Shown here piece by piece: positions 3,131-6,151 of a stretch of 6,151 nt of DNA (position 1 is the first letter of the stretch; every line of letters starts with the position of its first letter). The stretch is from NCBI GenBank assembly GCA_902782795.1, contig CACZOT010000249.1:1-6151 (forward strand), read 5' to 3'. The notes beneath the pieces were generated by a model that searched no databases, had not been told where the DNA came from, and was given only the letters and a program-made list of their open reading frames with translations. Made by a program: the position numbers and the translations under genes. Origin of the DNA: an uncultured Eubacteriales bacterium. GTDB taxonomy: Bacteria; Bacillota; Clostridia; Christensenellales; Aristaeellaceae.

Positions 3131-4870
3131 ATGCTCAAACCATTTCTGAAAAAATATGGCTGGAAATACCTCCCCGGCATCGTATTCCTGATCCTCTGCT
3201 CCTGGATCTCCACGCGCGCGCCCATCGTCCTGGGTGAGGCGGTGGATCTGCTCAAGGAAGCCGCGGGCGGCGGCGTGCCCTTCGAGGCCTTCCTTCCCAA
3301 GGCGTTCATGATCCTCTGGATCGCCCTTGGCGTGTTCGCCACGAGGCTCACCTGGCGCTATTTCATCATCGGCTCCTCGCGCGAAATGGAGATCTGGCTG
3401 CGCAACAGCCTCTACGATCACCTGCAGAAGCTCCCCGTCTCTTTTTACGGCACGCACCGTTCGGGCGACATGATGGCTTACGCGGTCAACGACGTCAACT
3501 CCGTGCGCATGGTGATGGGCATGGTGCTCTCCCAAACGCTGAACGCCCTCACGTCGATCTTCTTCTCCGTAAAACAAATGGCAGCGGGCATCAACGGACG
3601 GCTGACGTTCATCGCCCTGGCTCCCATCCCCATCGCCATCTTTCTAATCGTCTTCATCGGCCGCCGCGTGCAGCGCAAATTCCGCCGTGTGCAGGAGCTC
3701 TTCGCCTCCATCTCCGGCCACGTGCAGGAAAACATCAACGGCATGCGCGTGCTCAAGGCCTTCGCCCAGGAGGAGGCCCAGAACGAGGTCTTCGCCGGCG
3801 AGAGCGAGACCATGCGCAAGGCGAACATCTCCCTCAACGACACCAGCGCCCTCACCCAACCCATCATGAAGCTGCTCTTCGGCGTGAGCTACGTGGTCGG
3901 CATCCTCTACGGCGGCAACCTCGTCCTCAAGGGTGAGATGAGCGTGGGCGATTACGTGGCCTTCAACAGTTATCTGACCATGATCGTCAACCCTGTCAAC
4001 GCCATCGGCCGCATCGTCAACATGCTCCAGCGCGGCACGGCCAGCTACAAGCGCCTGAAGACCCTCTTCGACGAAGAGGAGATCCCCGAATTCGAGCGCC
4101 AGAGCGACCCGACGCCCATCCACGGCGCCATCGAGGCGCGCCACCTCACCTTCCAGCACAAGGACGGCTCCGTTCCCGCGGTGGAGGACGTCTCCTTCAG
4201 CCTGCCCGCGGGCGGCATGCTGGGCATCGTCGGGCCGACGGGCAGCGGCAAATCCACCGTGCTGCAGCTGCTGCTCAAGATCCTGCCGCCCAGCCGGGGC
4301 CAGCTATTCCTGGACGGCCGCGATATCTGCGAGATCCCCGCGGCGGCCATCCGCAACGCCTGCGGTTACGTCCCGCAGGACGGCTTCCTGTTCAACGTCT
4401 CCATCAAGGAGAACGTCTCCTTCTTCTCCAACGCCTCCGAGGCGGAGATCCGCCGCGCCCTCGATATCGCGGGCATGACGGAGGACATCGCCGCCATGCC
4501 GGAAAAGCTCGAGACCGTCTGCGGCGAACGCGGCAACCACCTCTCCGGCGGCCAGCGCCAGCGCACCAGCCTGGCCCGCGCCCTCGTGCGCGAGCCCGCC
4601 ATCCTCCTTCTGGATGATACCCTCTCCGCCGTGGACACGGCCACCGAGGCCCGCATCCTCGCCGCTCTCAAGAGCGAATTCGAGGGCCGCACGGTCATCG
4701 TCATCGCCCACCGCCTCTCGGCCGTGCTCGGCGCGGACGAGATCCTCTACATGGAGCACGGCCGCGTCGTCGAGCGCGGCACGCACGAAGAGCTTCTGCG
4801 CCTAGACGGCCGCTACGCGCACGTATTCCACGAGCAGCAGAAGAGCGAAGAGGAGGCGAAAAGCGCATGA
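3131..4870 (+). CDS. ABC exporter half-transporter, degenerate-site subunit (579 aa)
   Basis: This is a fused permease-ATPase of the type I (ABCB-like) exporter family, of normal family length. The N-terminal half has about six membrane helices (for example about residues 15-35, 55-75, 156-176, 245-295), with the conserved cytoplasmic stretch SGDMMAYAVNDV at 111-122. The C-terminal ATPase has Walker A GPTGSGKST (368-376, K374), Q-loop Q416, signature LSGGQ (471-475), Walker B ILLLD (491-495), D-loop SAVD (499-502) and switch His H527. Two positions are unusual. The residue after Walker B is D496 instead of the catalytic Glu, and the A-loop position is H343 where Tyr is usual. An Asp there, with an intact LSGGQ, is characteristic of the non-hydrolysing-site subunit of heterodimeric exporters such as TM287, BmrC and LmrC. 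It should pair with the next gene, whose start overlaps its stop. The substrate is unknown; drugs, lipids or peptides are all possible. Confidence 0.95.
   Translation: MLKPFLKKYGWKYLPGIVFLILCSWISTRAPIVLGEAVDLLKEAAGGGVPFEAFLPKAFMILWIALGVFATRLTWRYFIIGSSREMEIWLRNSLYDHLQKLPVSFYGTHRSGDMMAYAVNDVNSVRMVMGMVLSQTLNALTSIFFSVKQMAAGINGRLTFIALAPIPIAIFLIVFIGRRVQRKFRRVQELFASISGHVQENINGMRVLKAFAQEEAQNEVFAGESETMRKANISLNDTSALTQPIMKLLFGVSYVVGILYGGNLVLKGEMSVGDYVAFNSYLTMIVNPVNAIGRIVNMLQRGTASYKRLKTLFDEEEIPEFERQSDPTPIHGAIEARHLTFQHKDGSVPAVEDVSFSLPAGGMLGIVGPTGSGKSTVLQLLLKILPPSRGQLFLDGRDICEIPAAAIRNACGYVPQDGFLFNVSIKENVSFFSNASEAEIRRALDIAGMTEDIAAMPEKLETVCGERGNHLSGGQRQRTSLARALVREPAILLLDDTLSAVDTATEARILAALKSEFEGRTVIVIAHRLSAVLGADEILYMEHGRVVERGTHEELLRLDGRYAHVFHEQQKSEEEAKSA
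4851..4856 (+). promoter_or_regulatory. Ribosome binding site of the second ABC gene, inside the first gene
   Basis: AGGAGG lies ten bases before ATG 4867 and thirteen before the adjoining ATG 4870. The spacing favours 4867, although two consecutive ATGs make a one-codon ambiguity. The site lies within the last codons of the upstream gene, as expected for translational coupling. Confidence 0.75.
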
Positions 4871-6151
4871 TGGGTGGAAGAGGCGGCGGCCCGACCAGTA
4901 ATTTCACCGCCGACGGAAAGCGCATCAAGGCCAATAAAAGCGTGATCAAGCCCCTGGTGAAGCTCATGGTCCCGCACTGGGGCATGCTCCTTCTGTGCGT
5001 TGTGTGCGTGCTGCTCGTGAACGCTTCGGATCTGATCAAGCCCTACGTCCTGGAGATCGCCATTGACGATTTCCTCATCGGCCGCCACGAGCAGGTGGGC
5101 TTCTACTCGCTCTGGGGCCTGGCGGCGGCGTATTTCCTCGTCATCGCCACGGGCAGCGTGAGCCAGCTGTTCCAACAGCGCATCATGGCGCGCGTCTGCC
5201 AGACCATCCTGGATACCCTGCGGCGGCGGGTGTTCCGCCACATCCACGCCATGCCCCTGGCCGATATGGACGCCATGGGCTCCGGCCGCCTGCTGACCCG
5301 CGCCACCAACGACGTGGAGGAACTCAACAGTTTCTACACGGACGTGCTCGTGGGCCTGTTCCGCGACGTATTCCTGCTCATCGGCCTCACGGCCACCATG
5401 CTGGTGATGAACTGGCGCCTGGCCCTGGTCGCCTTCACGGTACTGCCGCTGATCGCGGTCATCTCCGTGTTCTGCCGCAACGCCCTGCGGCGCAACTTCG
5501 TGCGCATGAAGGCGCTCATCGGCCAGATCAACGGTTTCATCGCCGAGAGCCTCTCCGGCATCCGCATCATCCAGGCCTTCAACCGCGAGAAGGAGAAGTA
5601 CGCCGAGATCTTCGAGCTGGACCGCAAGTACAAAAAGACCACCATGTTCCAGGTGCTGATGAATTCCTTCCTGCGCCCGCTGATGGAGGTCATCAATTCC
5701 CTGGCCGTGGTGTTCCTGCTCCTGTTCGGCTTCTCGCGCGTAGGGCTGACGGTCGGCGCCATCGAGGTCGGCGTGATCGTGGCCTTCAAGAGCTACATCG
5801 AGCAGTTTTTCGAGCCCATCAACGACCTGGCTGAAAAGTACAACAACATCCAGTCCGCCATGGTCTCCGCCGAGCGCATCTTCACCCTGCTGAACGACGA
5901 CAGCCGCCTCGAAAAGCTGGACGCCCCCGGGCGCGAGGAACCCATCCGCGGCACGGTCGAGTTCGACCACGTCTGGTTCGCCTACACGAACGAGGATTGG
6001 GTCCTCAGGGACGTCTCCTTCCGCTGCGAGCCCGGCGACAAGATCGCCTTCGTCGGCGCGACCGGCGCGGGCAAGACGACCATCATCAGCCTGCTCAGCC
6101 GCTTTTACGAGCCGCAGCGGGGGCGCATCCTCATCGACGGCGTGGACATCC
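4867..6151 (+). CDS. ABC exporter half-transporter, second subunit (partial, 428 aa seen)
   Basis: The gene starts at ATG 4867 within the ATGA overlap with the upstream stop and remains open to the window edge. It has a glycine-rich N-terminus (MMGGRGGGP) and a first membrane helix at about residues 38-56. The conserved cytoplasmic stretch GRLLTRATNDVE lies at 140-151, and further helices run to about residue 310. The ATPase domain begins near 360 with A-loop Y373 and Walker A GATGAGKTT (397-405, K403). The sequence ends shortly after, at GVDI, before the Q-loop, signature and Walker B. A Gly-rich N-terminal tail is common in the second subunit of heterodimeric exporters (BmrD/LmrD-like). Since its partner lacks the catalytic Glu, this subunit is expected to carry the Glu for the one hydrolytic site and possibly a variant signature motif, but neither is visible here. 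Both subunits are membrane-embedded and act together as an efflux pump. Confidence 0.94.
   Translation, partial: MMGGRGGGPTSNFTADGKRIKANKSVIKPLVKLMVPHWGMLLLCVVCVLLVNASDLIKPYVLEIAIDDFLIGRHEQVGFYSLWGLAAAYFLVIATGSVSQLFQQRIMARVCQTILDTLRRRVFRHIHAMPLADMDAMGSGRLLTRATNDVEELNSFYTDVLVGLFRDVFLLIGLTATMLVMNWRLALVAFTVLPLIAVISVFCRNALRRNFVRMKALIGQINGFIAESLSGIRIIQAFNREKEKYAEIFELDRKYKKTTMFQVLMNSFLRPLMEVINSLAVVFLLLFGFSRVGLTVGAIEVGVIVAFKSYIEQFFEPINDLAEKYNNIQSAMVSAERIFTLLNDDSRLEKLDAPGREEPIRGTVEFDHVWFAYTNEDWVLRDVSFRCEPGDKIAFVGATGAGKTTIISLLSRFYEPQRGRILIDGVDI

Noticed and set aside
2885..3577. 230-codon minus-strand frame across the intergenic region and the ABC gene start
   Set aside because: It covers parS site 2, the ABC promoter and the strong ribosome site, and is antisense to the permease. 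Composition is typical of a shadow frame.
4813..5970. Long open frame (385 codons) on the minus strand opposite the second ABC gene
   Set aside because: It is the antisense of a clear ABC permease-ATPase. The translation is rich in His, Glu, Gln and Ala with low complexity and no recognisable domain, as expected for a shadow of a GC-rich gene.

Overview
The window is GC-rich bacterial DNA with strong Shine-Dalgarno sites (GGAGG, AAGGAGG) and densely packed genes. Protein families and codon choice suggest a high-GC member of the Bacillota, most likely class Clostridia (Oscillospirales or Christensenellales type). That placement is inferred from family resemblance, not from a marker gene.

Two divergent gene groups flank a 489-nt intergenic region (2642-3130). 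On the minus strand, read right to left, are a membrane-anchored beta-rich protein resembling DUF5711 (1547-2641), a CvpA-family membrane protein (721-1443) and a Nudix hydrolase (47-565). Gaps of 103 and 155 nt separate them, and both gaps are filled with GC-rich perfect inverted repeats. On the plus strand is a translationally coupled pair of ABC exporter half-transporters (3131-4870 and 4867 to the window edge), overlapping by ATGA. The first subunit has Asp in place of the catalytic Glu after Walker B and His at the A-loop position, so the pair is probably a heterodimeric exporter of the BmrC/BmrD, LmrC/LmrD or TM287/TM288 kind. The second subunit is cut off just after Walker A.

The central intergenic region is the most informative non-coding part. 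It carries two near-identical 16-bp palindromes (2835-2850 and 2881-2896) that match the bacterial chromosome-partition site parS, the binding site of ParB/Spo0J. Their presence suggests an origin-proximal location. The region also holds a symmetric TATAAT element that could drive transcription in both directions, and a second TATAAT embedded in an 8-bp-arm inverted repeat just upstream of the ABC genes (promoter plus possible operator).

The other notable pattern is a family of hairpins with 9-10 bp perfect stems, mostly with three-base loops. Four hairpins lie in tandem between the CvpA and Nudix genes, at least one lies downstream of the Nudix gene, and a larger related structure lies between the DUF5711-like and CvpA genes. 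Stem sequences differ but the architecture is kept. I see no RNA gene, CRISPR array, transposase or phage gene. I do not see a clearly new biological system. The parS pair beside a drug-exporter-like operon and the hairpin family are the features most worth following up.
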